A stretch of DNA of 64,000 bases. Origin: Opitutaceae bacterium (lineage in GTDB: Bacteria; Verrucomicrobiota; Verrucomicrobiia; Opitutales; Opitutaceae). Position 1 is the stretch's first letter, and each line of letters starts with the position of its first letter. Positions 9,651 to 17,736 of this stretch are shown piece by piece. The notes under the pieces are model-generated. The model was not told the origin of the DNA, did no database searches, and was given only the letters and a program-made list of their open reading frames with translations. The stretch lies in the NCBI GenBank assembly GCA_016794625.1, contig JAEUGY010000012.1:62001-126000 (forward strand), written 5' to 3'. A program made the position numbers and the translations under genes.

Positions 9651-10589
9651 TCAACGCCACGCGCCGTCGGCGACCAGGGCCGCCATGATCCACGGCAGAT
9701 ACAGGAGAGAGTGCGAAAACAGACGGCGAGCTGCCCGTTCGCGATCGGGTCGAGCCTGGATGAAGGCGTAGCTCGACGTGAGCATGAGCCCGCCGCCCAC
9801 CACGGCGGCCACGCTGAACACCGGGCCCAGCAGGCCGGTCGCGCATGGAACCAGCGATGCGGCGACCATCAGCCAGGTGTAGTACCACGCCGCGCGCGCG
9901 GTTCGCCGTCCGGTGGGGTCGACTGCAGGCAAGAGCGCAAATCCGGCCCGACGGTAGTCCTCGCGATATTTCCAGCCAATCGCGAAGAAGTGAGGCAGCT
10001 GCCAGAAGAGGACGATCGCCGCAAGGGCCCAGGCCGCAGGCGCCCCCGGCTGTCCCGCCGCGGCCGCACCTATGACCGGCGGCAAGGCCCCGGACAGCGC
10101 GCCCACTTCCGTTGCCCAGCGGGTACACCGTTTCAGCGGGGTGTAAACCAGCCCGTAGAGCACGATGGTCAGGAGCGACCAGAACGCGGCCCATCCGGAA
10201 CTGATGGCCAGCACGGCGACTCCCGCCGTTCCCAGCGCCACGCTCCATAGCAACGCCTCCGCGGGAAACAACCGTCCACTCGGTAGGGGCCGGCCCCGGG
10301 TGCGCAGCATCTGCGCATCGGGCCCGCGTTCCCACCATTGGTTGAGGGAAAGCGCGCCACCCGCTGACAACGAGAGCCCGCAAAGCGCCACCGTCAGGCT
10401 CGCCGCCGCGAATCCCGTTGTCTGATTTTCCCGGACCGGCATCGCCGCGACGTAGTAACCCACCAGACCAGAGAGCACAGAAAAACTGGCCAGGCGGGGT
10501 TTGGTCAGCGCGACCAAGGCGGAGGCGAGCGGTGCAAGCGACGTGGAGGAACCGGTCGCGGCGAGGGGGAGCGGAGTGGTTTGGGGCAT
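9651..10589 (-). CDS. cyoE: Protoheme IX farnesyltransferase (heme O synthase)
   Basis: Membrane enzyme that attaches a farnesyl group to heme B, giving heme O for heme-copper terminal enzymes. The 312-residue protein has the UbiA-type multi-helix fold. The first prenyl-diphosphate site reads NQWWERGPDAQMLRT followed by RGRPLPSG, and the second reads KYREDYRRAGF; both are characteristic of CtaB/CyoE. In the first motif Glu takes the usual first Asp position. Six or more further hydrophobic helices follow. The gene diverges from the heme-copper operon and shares a 90-base promoter region with it, which implies that the module uses a farnesylated heme. Confidence 0.93.
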   Translation of the reverse strand: MPQTTPLPLAATGSSTSLAPLASALVALTKPRLASFSVLSGLVGYYVAAMPVRENQTTGFAAASLTVALCGLSLSAGGALSLNQWWERGPDAQMLRTRGRPLPSGRLFPAEALLWSVALGTAGVAVLAISSGWAAFWSLLTIVLYGLVYTPLKRCTRWATEVGALSGALPPVIGAAAAGQPGAPAAWALAAIVLFWQLPHFFAIGWKYREDYRRAGFALLPAVDPTGRRTARAAWYYTWLMVAASLVPCATGLLGPVFSVAAVVGGGLMLTSSYAFIQARPDRERAARRLFSHSLLYLPWIMAALVADGAWR

Positions 10590-10623
10590 GCGACCACTTT
10601 ACCCGCACAAAACGGCGGTGACA

Positions 10624-10637
10624 TTGATCCAAGTCAA
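10624..10637. promoter_or_regulatory. FNR/DNR-type (CRP-FNR family) binding site
   Basis: The sequence TTGATCCAAGTCAA matches the FNR/DNR consensus TTGAT-N4-ATCAA with a single mismatch and has the TTGA-N6-TCAA symmetry. It lies in the 90-base divergent region between cyoE and the heme-copper operon. Its centre (10630.5) is 41.5 bases before the transcription start predicted from the -10 element, which is the class II activator position. It implies activation under low oxygen or by nitric oxide. Its effect on cyoE is unclear. Confidence 0.7.
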
Positions 10638-10659
10638 GGTCAGCGCGGGCGCGGCACGG

Positions 10660-10665
10660 TAGCAT
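10660..10665 (+). promoter_or_regulatory. Predicted -10 element of the heme-copper operon
   Basis: TAGCAT matches four of six positions of the sigma-70 -10 consensus. A start at about 10672 would leave a leader of about 8 bases before the ATG at 10680 and places the upstream FNR-type site at -41.5. No good -35 hexamer is seen, as expected for an activator-dependent promoter. Confidence 0.45.
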
Positions 10666-10679
10666 GCTCACATCCCGCT

Positions 10680-12140
10680 ATGCTCTCGTTGTCACTCCAC
10701 GACTCTTCACCGGTGGTCCGGACTTTACCGCAGACCGTGGTAGCGCAGCTCAGCCCCTCGTCGGAGACGCAAGGACCCGCCTCGCGGTACGTCGCCCGCT
10801 GGCTGTTCCTCGCCCTCGGCAGCCTGCTGCTCGCCGGACTGCTCTCCCTTGCGGTGGTCATTGGCCGCCTGCCGCCACTTTCGCGGCTCATCGATGATCC
10901 GCTCTTTTTCAAGCGGTGCCTGGTCGTGCATGTCGACCTCGCTCTGGTGGTCTGGTTCTACGCTTTCAATTCCGCCCTCGCAGCGTTGCGGGTCCGATGC
11001 CACGCCGGCTGGCACGAGGGCGTGGCTTTCATCTCCGCGGTGCTTGGGGTGGTGTTCCTGGTGCTGGGGGGCGCGCTGACCGGAGCCGCGCCGGTGCTTG
11101 CCAACTACATTCCCGTGGTCGACCACCCCGTGTTCTTGCTCGGGTTGGGACTGTTTTTTTTCGGCGTGATCGCCCACACCCTGCGCACCCTCGGCGAGTC
11201 CACCTTCCAACGAGCCGGAGGGTTGTCCCCGGACGCCGGTGTCGGCGTGCAGGCCAGCGGACTCGCGCTCGTCCTGGCCGCGTCCTCGTGGGTCTCGGCA
11301 CAGGCCGGACTGCCCGAGGGTCTGGATCGCCGCACGCACTTTGAATTCGCCCACTGGGGGGCCGGTCATGTCCTTCAGGTCGCCAACGTCGCCGCCATGC
11401 TCGCCATCTGGCTTTGGCTGGCTGCCCGGGCCACCGGGCGGCCCGTGCTCACCGCACGCAGGGCACGCTGGCTTTTCGGGTGCCTGCTATTGCCCCATGC
11501 CGTCATGCCCCTGCTCTCCTGGCAGGGGGCGTTGCACCGCACCTACGTCGAAGGTGCCACCCTGCTCATGCGCTGGGGCATCTTTCCCGTGGTGCTGGCG
11601 ACCCTTGTCCTCTGCCTGCGTCACCGCCGGCAACGGCCGGATCGGATCGCGACGGAATACACCCGTCTGCTCTGGACGGGACTGGCGACGAGTGCCGGGC
11701 TGACCCTGCTGGGTTTTCTGCTCGGCGCTTGCATCCGGGGATCCAACACACTCGTCCCGGCCCACTACCATGCTTCGCTGGGTGGGATTACCGCCGCATT
11801 CATGGTAGCGGCCCACCTGTTGAAAGATCAGCTCTCACCTGCGTCCTCCTCTGCTCTCCAGTCCGGGGGAGGCCACGCACGGTCGGCCCGCCAGCAGCTC
11901 ATCTGCTTTGGCGCGGGTCAGGCCGTCTTTGCCCTGGGTTTCGGCTGGGCCGGGCTGCACGGACTCGGCCGCAAGGTCTATGCGGGCGAACAGCACGTGC
12001 GAACGTTCAGCGAACACGTCGGCCTCGGCATCATGGGCCTCGGCGGTCTCGTCGCCGCAGCAGGTGGCGTCTGGTTTCTCGTCCTCTTGCTGCGCCGGCA
12101 CCCTTCGCTTTCCCCACAACCCTCCCCTGTCTCCTCATGA
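10680..12140 (+). CDS. Degenerate heme-copper oxidase subunit I paralogue
   Basis: Integral membrane protein of 486 residues with about 12 hydrophobic helices and the heme-copper subunit I pattern. Candidate heme ligands are H84 (helix II) and H362/H364 in AHYHASLGG (helix X). Helix VI has H230 in HWGAGHVLQVAN. The usual His-His pair of the copper site is not intact: aligning SAHHLLVDPG of the neighbouring subunit I with GALHRTYVEG puts L285-H286 at that place. The Tyr normally four residues after the helix VI His is V234. It could therefore bind hemes but probably not a normal CuB. A four-base ATGA overlap couples it to the next gene. Probably an electron-transfer or structural partner of the subunit I encoded at 12869. 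Confidence 0.75.
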   Translation: MLSLSLHDSSPVVRTLPQTVVAQLSPSSETQGPASRYVARWLFLALGSLLLAGLLSLAVVIGRLPPLSRLIDDPLFFKRCLVVHVDLALVVWFYAFNSALAALRVRCHAGWHEGVAFISAVLGVVFLVLGGALTGAAPVLANYIPVVDHPVFLLGLGLFFFGVIAHTLRTLGESTFQRAGGLSPDAGVGVQASGLALVLAASSWVSAQAGLPEGLDRRTHFEFAHWGAGHVLQVANVAAMLAIWLWLAARATGRPVLTARRARWLFGCLLLPHAVMPLLSWQGALHRTYVEGATLLMRWGIFPVVLATLVLCLRHRRQRPDRIATEYTRLLWTGLATSAGLTLLGFLLGACIRGSNTLVPAHYHASLGGITAAFMVAAHLLKDQLSPASSSALQSGGGHARSARQQLICFGAGQAVFALGFGWAGLHGLGRKVYAGEQHVRTFSEHVGLGIMGLGGLVAAAGGVWFLVLLLRRHPSLSPQPSPVSS

Positions 12141-12286
12141 ACAAAGAAGTAAAGCCTCCCCTGCTGAAGCGCCTGATGGACAACCCCTGGATCCTCCTGG
12201 TCCTCGGGGTGGTGGTACCGATGCTCTCCTACACCCTTTGGGGCTGGATCGAACTCTGCTTCGTACCGGCTGCTCAACTACCCTAA
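12137..12286 (+). CDS. Small single-helix membrane protein of the heme-copper module
   Basis: A 49-residue protein with one transmembrane helix at about 18-38 (WILLVLGVVVPMLSYTLWGW) after a basic N-terminus. Its start overlaps the stop of the preceding gene (ATGA), and the subunit II gene starts 11 bases after its stop, so it is clearly inside the operon. Small single-helix subunits are common in terminal oxidases, and this is probably one; I recognise no named family. Short but well supported by coding context. Confidence 0.7.
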   Translation: MNKEVKPPLLKRLMDNPWILLVLGVVVPMLSYTLWGWIELCFVPAAQLP

Positions 12287-12297
12287 GGAATCCAGCC

Positions 12298-12822
12298 ATG
12301 AGTCTCTCCCTGCCCGCCCATGACTGGTACAAGCCGCCGGAAGGTGCCGAAAAGCTCTGGATCGGCCTCGCGCTGCTCTGGTGCTTTGTCCTCAGCCTGA
12401 TGATGCCCTACTGGCATTTTCGAGGGAAACAGAACAGTCGCGGCGAGGCCTACGCCGTGACTCCCGCCGCATTTCAGCAGCGAACCGAGGCCTTCGTCGC
12501 AGCCAACAAAGTCGGCGAACGCGACGGCATGCCCGTGGTTGAACCTGCACCTGGAGGGGACGCCTACCTCACCGCCCGCATGTGGGCGTGGTATCCCATC
12601 CTCAAGCTGCGCCAGGGTGAAACCTACCGCGTGCATCTCTCCTCACTCGACCTGCAACACGGATTTTCGCTCCAGCCGTTGAACATGAATTTCCAGGTGC
12701 TGCCCGGGTACGATCATGTGTTGACCCTGACGCCCACCTCCAAAGGCGTTTTCACCATCGTCTGCAATGAATTCTGCGGCATCGGACACGAAGCGATGAT
12801 CGGCAAGATCATCGTGGAATAG
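12298..12822 (+). CDS. Heme-copper oxidase-type subunit II with CuA site
   Basis: Membrane-anchored cupredoxin of 174 residues that would pass electrons to subunit I. One transmembrane helix (about 20-38) is followed by a periplasmic domain. The binuclear CuA site is complete: H121, then C156, E158, C160, H164 and M167 in the motif CNEFCGIGHEAM. A single anchoring helix and short length resemble the ba3-type (B-family) subunit II more than the two-helix A-type. A Shine-Dalgarno-like AAGGA lies 9 bases before the ATG. It sits between the small membrane protein and the subunit I gene of the operon. Confidence 0.93.
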   Translation: MSLSLPAHDWYKPPEGAEKLWIGLALLWCFVLSLMMPYWHFRGKQNSRGEAYAVTPAAFQQRTEAFVAANKVGERDGMPVVEPAPGGDAYLTARMWAWYPILKLRQGETYRVHLSSLDLQHGFSLQPLNMNFQVLPGYDHVLTLTPTSKGVFTIVCNEFCGIGHEAMIGKIIVE

Positions 12823-12868
12823 CCCGCCCATCCGCCCGGCAATCCACTCCCGCCTCCTCCTTCCTCGC

Positions 12869-14593
12869 ATGGCCTCCTCCGCCACCCTCCCCGACCCTGT
12901 GTCGGCCTCCCTCTCCGCACGCGGCGCCTCGGCGCGACGGTGCGACACCACTGGTCTCGGCGTCTGCCTGACTGCTCAGCAGTTCATCAAGCTCAATGCG
13001 GTCGCCGCAGTCGTTTTCCTGCTCTTCGGCGGCATCGCCGCCATCCTGCTCGCGCTCACGCGCTGGCAGGCCGTCCACCTGCTGCGTGTCGACTGGTTCT
13101 ACCGCATCCTGACCTTCCATGGATTGAACATGCTGATCTTCTGGATCCTCTTCTTCGAGGTCGCGATTCTCTACTTCGCCTGCACGGTGCCGCTGAACTC
13201 TCGTCTCTTTTCGCGCAAGGTGGCTTGGCTGTCGTTCGGGATGATGCTCGCCGGTGCGGTGATGACCAATGTCGTCATCCTGCAGGGGAAGGCCGACGTG
13301 CTCATGACGAGCTACCTGCCACTGCTCGCCCATCCCTTGTTTTACCTGGGCATCATCCTCGTCGCGGTGGGCACGCTGGTCGGCGTCTTCAACTTCTTCG
13401 CCACGCTGTACATCGCACGACGTGACGGCACGTACGAGGGATCCGTGCCGCTGGTCACCTTCGGAGCGACCGCCGCCGCCATCATCGCGGTGGTCACCCT
13501 GCTGCACGGGGCGATCGTCATGATTCCCACGTTTACGTTTTCCATGGGTTGGACCGCCCAGCCGGATCCGATGTGGTACCGGATGATCTGGTGGGGACTG
13601 GGTCACCAGTCTCAGCAGGTCAATGTGTGCGCCATGGTTTCGGTCTGGTATCTGATCGGGCAGCTCGCGACCGGCGCTCGTCCGGTCAACGAGACGGTGT
13701 GCCGGGGTGCATTCGTGCTCTACATTCTGTTCATCAATCTGGCTTCAGCTCACCACCTGCTCGTCGATCCGGGCGTGGGTGCGTCGTGGAAGATCTGGAA
13801 TACCTCCTACGCCATGTACCTCGCGGTGCTCGCTTCCATGATCCATGGATTCACCGTTCCGGCCTCGGTCGAGATGGCCATGCGGGCCAAGGGTCATGGT
13901 CGCGGTCTGTTTGGCTGGGTCGGCGCCCTGCCGTGGCGCAATCCGGCGTTTTCGGCGGTGGCGCTGTCGGTCGCCATTTTCGGTTTCGTCGGCGGCATCA
14001 CCGGTGTCACGCTCGGCACGCAGCAGATCAACATCATCGCGCACAACACCCTTCGCATCACCGGACATTTTCACGCGACCGTGGTGGGTGGCACCACCCT
14101 GGCCTTCATGGGGCTGGCCTACTATGTGATCCCGCTGATGTTCCGCCGTGACTTCATCTGGCGACGAGCAGCCCGTATCCAGCCCTGGCTGTTCGGGGGC
14201 GGCATTCTGCTGGTTTCGTTCGGCATGTCCTTCGCAGGCTCCCTCGGGGTGGCACGCCGGGTGTATGACATCGAACGCGCAGGCATCTACGGTCCCGCCG
14301 CGCACCTGTTCCTCGGCGTGATGGGAGTGGGCGCGATCATCGCAGTGGTCGGGCTGCTCCTCTTCGTCGCCCTCTGCGTGGGCACCTTGTTGTTCGGCGC
14401 ACGCACCTCGGGACGTCCGATGGCGGATTGGGGAGTAGCCGAGGCGGTCCAGGGTGCCCCGGGGGAGGCCCTCTATTCCGACCACTGGGCGATGAAGGGC
14501 ACGATCGTGCTGACTGGCGTTTTCCTGGCGTGCTTTGCGATCTACTATTTCGCCAATTGGAAGGCCCTCGCGGACGTGTGGCACGTGCGCTGA
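12869..14593 (+). CDS. Heme-copper subunit I lacking the active-site tyrosine; possible nitric oxide reductase
   Basis: Catalytic subunit of 574 residues with about 13 membrane helices. All histidine ligands are present: H84 and H402 (low-spin heme), H400 (active-site heme), and H246, H295 and H296 (CuB) in GLGHQSQQVN, SAHHLLVDPG and TGHFHATVVGG. In most oxygen reductases of the A and B families the residue four after the helix VI His is a Tyr cross-linked to it; here it is Q250. No usual HPEVY or HPVVY motif exists. Loss of that Tyr is known in heme-copper families that reduce nitric oxide, so the substrate may be NO. The FNR/DNR-type promoter and the Rrf2 gene nearby agree with this but do not prove it. 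Confidence 0.85.
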   Translation: MASSATLPDPVSASLSARGASARRCDTTGLGVCLTAQQFIKLNAVAAVVFLLFGGIAAILLALTRWQAVHLLRVDWFYRILTFHGLNMLIFWILFFEVAILYFACTVPLNSRLFSRKVAWLSFGMMLAGAVMTNVVILQGKADVLMTSYLPLLAHPLFYLGIILVAVGTLVGVFNFFATLYIARRDGTYEGSVPLVTFGATAAAIIAVVTLLHGAIVMIPTFTFSMGWTAQPDPMWYRMIWWGLGHQSQQVNVCAMVSVWYLIGQLATGARPVNETVCRGAFVLYILFINLASAHHLLVDPGVGASWKIWNTSYAMYLAVLASMIHGFTVPASVEMAMRAKGHGRGLFGWVGALPWRNPAFSAVALSVAIFGFVGGITGVTLGTQQINIIAHNTLRITGHFHATVVGGTTLAFMGLAYYVIPLMFRRDFIWRRAARIQPWLFGGGILLVSFGMSFAGSLGVARRVYDIERAGIYGPAAHLFLGVMGVGAIIAVVGLLLFVALCVGTLLFGARTSGRPMADWGVAEAVQGAPGEALYSDHWAMKGTIVLTGVFLACFAIYYFANWKALADVWHVR

Positions 14594-14613
14594 GCGCCAC
14601 ACGTCCTCCCATC

Positions 14614-15621
14614 ATGGCCCCCTCATCCTCGGTCGCTCCGGTCGAAATCGTGCCCACGTCCGGTCTCCGCCGGCCGGGACCGCGCGACGCCGTCCGCCGG
14701 TTCCTCACCGGGACCGGTCTGACGGTTTTCGTCGGGACGACGACCCTGGTCTACGAGGCGTTTCTCCTCCTGATCATCGTATCCCCTGCCAGCTGGGGGG
14801 CATGGGGCGCCTTCAGCGAGGAATTCAAGATCTGGTGCTTCAGTTACGATCCACGCACCGGCGGCATGGAATGGATGGCGGTGGCGGTGATGCTGGCAGA
14901 ACCGCTCTTTATCGTCGGCCTACTGATCGGCATGGGTCGGTGGTGCCGACCGGCGGCGAACGCAGGGTCGAAACCCGGGTCGCGACACCTCCGATCCGCT
15001 CTTGCCGGTCTCTGCTTGGGTACGCTGGCCATCGGAGGGCTCTACGCCTACGGTCGACCCTCGGAAGGTGGACAAACTCCGCCCCCTTTCCCAGGCGAGC
15101 GGATCCGCACCCAACTCCTCCCTCCGGCCTTCACCCTCTTCGATCACCAAGGTCGCCCGGTGTCGAGACCCGAGGCGGGCGGAGGACGGGTCACCCTTGT
15201 CACGGGAGTCTACGCCCTCTGCTCCACCACCTGCCCGGAAATCCTCCTGCAGATCAAGGACCTGATCGCCGGCCTGAGTCCGGATCGGCGGGCCCGGCTC
15301 GATGTGCTCGCCTTGTCACTGAATCCCGACTACGACACGACCGAGCTGATGGCCAGGATCGCCGACGGCTACGGCCTTCCCTATCCCCAATTCCGATATG
15401 CCAACGGCGGAACCCGGGTCATGATCCCGCTCCTGCGCGACTTGCAATTCGCCGCGCGGCGCAATCCCGCCACCGGCCTCGTCGACCACGCCAACCTCTT
15501 CATCCTGATCGACGCGAACGGTCGCATTGCCTACCGCTTCAATCTGGACCAGCGCCACCGGTCCTGGTTGATCGCGGCTGTGGAATCGCTGACGGACGAA
15601 GCGATTGAAGGGCGGCCGTGA
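14614..15621 (+). CDS. SCO1/SenC copper chaperone fused to an N-terminal membrane domain
   Basis: SCO proteins deliver copper to the CuA site of subunit II. In this 335-residue protein the C-terminal thioredoxin-like domain (about 165-330) has the copper ligands C203 and C207 in CSTTC and H292 in VDHANLF. Unusually, residues 36-146 carry three predicted membrane helices (about 36-58, 88-108 and 128-146) in place of the single anchor of typical SCO proteins. The segment between the first two helices has KIWCFSYDP, which I do not recognise. The gene starts 20 bases after subunit I, and its stop overlaps the GTG of the next gene, so it belongs to the same operon. Confidence 0.88.
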   Translation: MAPSSSVAPVEIVPTSGLRRPGPRDAVRRFLTGTGLTVFVGTTTLVYEAFLLLIIVSPASWGAWGAFSEEFKIWCFSYDPRTGGMEWMAVAVMLAEPLFIVGLLIGMGRWCRPAANAGSKPGSRHLRSALAGLCLGTLAIGGLYAYGRPSEGGQTPPPFPGERIRTQLLPPAFTLFDHQGRPVSRPEAGGGRVTLVTGVYALCSTTCPEILLQIKDLIAGLSPDRRARLDVLALSLNPDYDTTELMARIADGYGLPYPQFRYANGGTRVMIPLLRDLQFAARRNPATGLVDHANLFILIDANGRIAYRFNLDQRHRSWLIAAVESLTDEAIEGRP

Positions 15622-17708
15622 CCGTGCCAGCCCCGCTCCCCTCGCCGCCCCCCTTGGTTCGGGGACGCGCCCTCTGGATTCATGGCGATCGGGCCCTGGC
15701 CTGGTTCGAATCGTGGCTGACCCGCCTGCTGCCCGCGGGCACCGATCTCGCGGCTGAATCCGGGCGCCTCGCCAATCTATGCCTGCTGATCGCCGTGGCG
15801 TCGGGCGCCCTGTTGCTGGTCTGGTATTCCTCCAGCCTGCACCTGGCATACGCCTCCGTCGAAGCGATGCGCGCCGGTACGTTCTCCGGCTGGGTCCGGG
15901 CGCTGCACCGCTACAGTTCGGACCTGGTGATGGTGTTCCTCCTGGTGCACGCCGTGCGGGCGTTCTTCGCGGGAAAATTCACCGGAGCGCGCTGGCTGCC
16001 CTGGACAACAGGGGTGCTCCTGCTCGGGATTGTCTGGTTGATCGGCTGGACCGGCTTCTGGCTCGTGTGGGATCAGCCGGCCCAGCTCGTGGCGTCGACG
16101 GCGATGCATTTCCTCGACGCATTCCCAATTTTTGGCGAGCCGCTCAGCCGGCTGTTTCTCGCCGACCGGCTCGTGCCCAGCCTGCTCTTCTTTGTCGTCT
16201 TTTTCCTGCACATGCTGCTCCCCCTGCTGATCGCGGTGGGACTGGCGCTGCACCTTCATCGCTTGAACCGGGTTCGCCTGCTTCCGGCCCGACCGCTGGC
16301 CTTCATCCTGCTCGGCGTGCTGGGAATCGCGGCCTGGTTCATGCCGGCGCCGCTGGATCCGCCGGCACGCATGGCCGTGATCCCCGCCCATCTGCAAGTG
16401 GACGCATGGTACCTCACCCCTCTCGCGCTGGCGCTGAGGTTCCAACAGGGAGGACTCTGGCTTGCGCTCGGTGGCCTCACCCTGCTCGGTGCCGGACTGC
16501 CCTGGTTGCTCGGCCGGCGGTTTGCGCCCAAGGCCGACGACAGCGGCGTCAGACCGCCCGCTCCGCACCAGACCCGGGTGGATTCCGCCCGTTGCCATGC
16601 CTGCACCCAGTGTGTGCAGGACTGCCCCTTCGACGCCGTGCGGATGGTGCCTCGGAGAGACGGCCGTCGGTTCTCGCATCAGGCGTGGGTCGATCCCACC
16701 CGCTGCGTGGGTTGTGCGGTGTGCGTGGGATCCTGCGACTCCGAGGCCATGCGGCTGCCGTGGTTCGACGCCCTTGAACGGGAGCCGCTCATCCTCGCTG
16801 CGGTCCGAGCGGGTTCGGAGGATGGTCCACCCGGCGGACCGGTCGCACTCATCGCCGCGGATGCAACGGGTGGTATGGATACATTTGATGCCGCCGTCTG
16901 GCGTGCCCGGCTGCCCGGGTTTCAGGTCCATGCCGTGCCCTCCGCCTCGTGGATCCGGCCAAAGTTTGTCGAACGGCTGCTCGCGGCAGGGGCGGAACGG
17001 GTGCTCGTGGTGAGGGATGGCCGCGGAGAGTCCGCCGCACGCGACGGCAATCGATGGATCGAGGACCGGCTGTCTGGGACACGCGCACCCGCCTTCCGAC
17101 CAGACCGGACCGGCCCGGGAGGGGGCTCGTGGCATGTTGTGGACTACCATGTGTCCGCTCCCGACGAGATCACCGCCGTGGCTCAATCGCTCCGCAGGGG
17201 AGCAAAGGCCGACACACCCTCGGAATTCCGTGTCGGGCGCGTGGTCGCGCTCGCCGCTTGCCTCGGTCTGGTGCTCGCCCTGACCGTGGGGCTCAGCCAC
17301 CTGACCGTGCAAAATCCCGGTTCCCCGGACCCGGTCTGGGTCTTTTCGTTCAAGGCCCTGGGCGAGCCTACTCCTTCCACCGGGACACGTTCGAACGAGC
17401 CGCCAACGGGCCCCGTCCATATGCGCGGCGGACCGACGGCGAAACCCAGGCGATCACCCGTCACCGTGCGGCTCACGGTCGACGGTGTGGTCGAGGAACG
17501 CACCTACGCAGCCAAAGGCGTGTCGCACGACGGCCCGACACTGGCCGTCTGGCGTCACCGCCTTTCGCCGGGGCCGCACTCCCTCGAGGTGCTTCTCCTC
17601 CTCGGACCCACGTCCACGCCGGTGAGCTGGCAGGGGAAGCTGGAGGCGCTCCCGCGACACCAGCACGTCCTGACGTTCGATCCCGCGGAGGGTTTTCGCC
17701 TGGAATAG
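15618..17708 (+). CDS. Cytochrome b - 2x[4Fe-4S] ferredoxin - FlpD-like fusion, membrane electron carrier
   Basis: A 696-residue modular redox protein. Residues about 50-300 form a cytochrome b-type membrane domain with His pairs H97/H111 and H198/H212, each 14 apart, as in the N-terminal half of cytochrome b. Two [4Fe-4S] ferredoxin motifs follow: C326-C329-C332-C336 and C363-C366-C369-C373. Residues about 405-500 resemble the MvhD/FlpD hydrogenase iron-sulfur domain (SWIRPKFVERLLAAGAERVLVV) but have lost its cysteines. A helix at about 541-563 leads to a beta-rich C-terminal domain, probably periplasmic. It probably links quinol or a cytoplasmic donor to the heme-copper complex. The GTG start overlaps the SCO stop by four bases. 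Confidence 0.82.
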   Translation: MTVPAPLPSPPPLVRGRALWIHGDRALAWFESWLTRLLPAGTDLAAESGRLANLCLLIAVASGALLLVWYSSSLHLAYASVEAMRAGTFSGWVRALHRYSSDLVMVFLLVHAVRAFFAGKFTGARWLPWTTGVLLLGIVWLIGWTGFWLVWDQPAQLVASTAMHFLDAFPIFGEPLSRLFLADRLVPSLLFFVVFFLHMLLPLLIAVGLALHLHRLNRVRLLPARPLAFILLGVLGIAAWFMPAPLDPPARMAVIPAHLQVDAWYLTPLALALRFQQGGLWLALGGLTLLGAGLPWLLGRRFAPKADDSGVRPPAPHQTRVDSARCHACTQCVQDCPFDAVRMVPRRDGRRFSHQAWVDPTRCVGCAVCVGSCDSEAMRLPWFDALEREPLILAAVRAGSEDGPPGGPVALIAADATGGMDTFDAAVWRARLPGFQVHAVPSASWIRPKFVERLLAAGAERVLVVRDGRGESAARDGNRWIEDRLSGTRAPAFRPDRTGPGGGSWHVVDYHVSAPDEITAVAQSLRRGAKADTPSEFRVGRVVALAACLGLVLALTVGLSHLTVQNPGSPDPVWVFSFKALGEPTPSTGTRSNEPPTGPVHMRGGPTAKPRRSPVTVRLTVDGVVEERTYAAKGVSHDGPTLAVWRHRLSPGPHSLEVLLLLGPTSTPVSWQGKLEALPRHQHVLTFDPAEGFRLE

Positions 17709-17736
17709 TTTAAACTGCAGGAGCTTCGCTTCCACC

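Noticed and set aside
10680..12140. NorB or cbb3 CcoN
   Set aside because: The copper or iron site His pair is incomplete, and neither the NorB glutamates nor the CcoN subunit partners (CcoO, CcoP) are seen.
12869..14593. Ordinary aa3- or ba3-type oxygen reductase subunit I
   Set aside because: The helix VI HPxxY motif is missing and the Tyr position is Gln, so a routine assignment would hide a key difference; oxygen reduction is not excluded.
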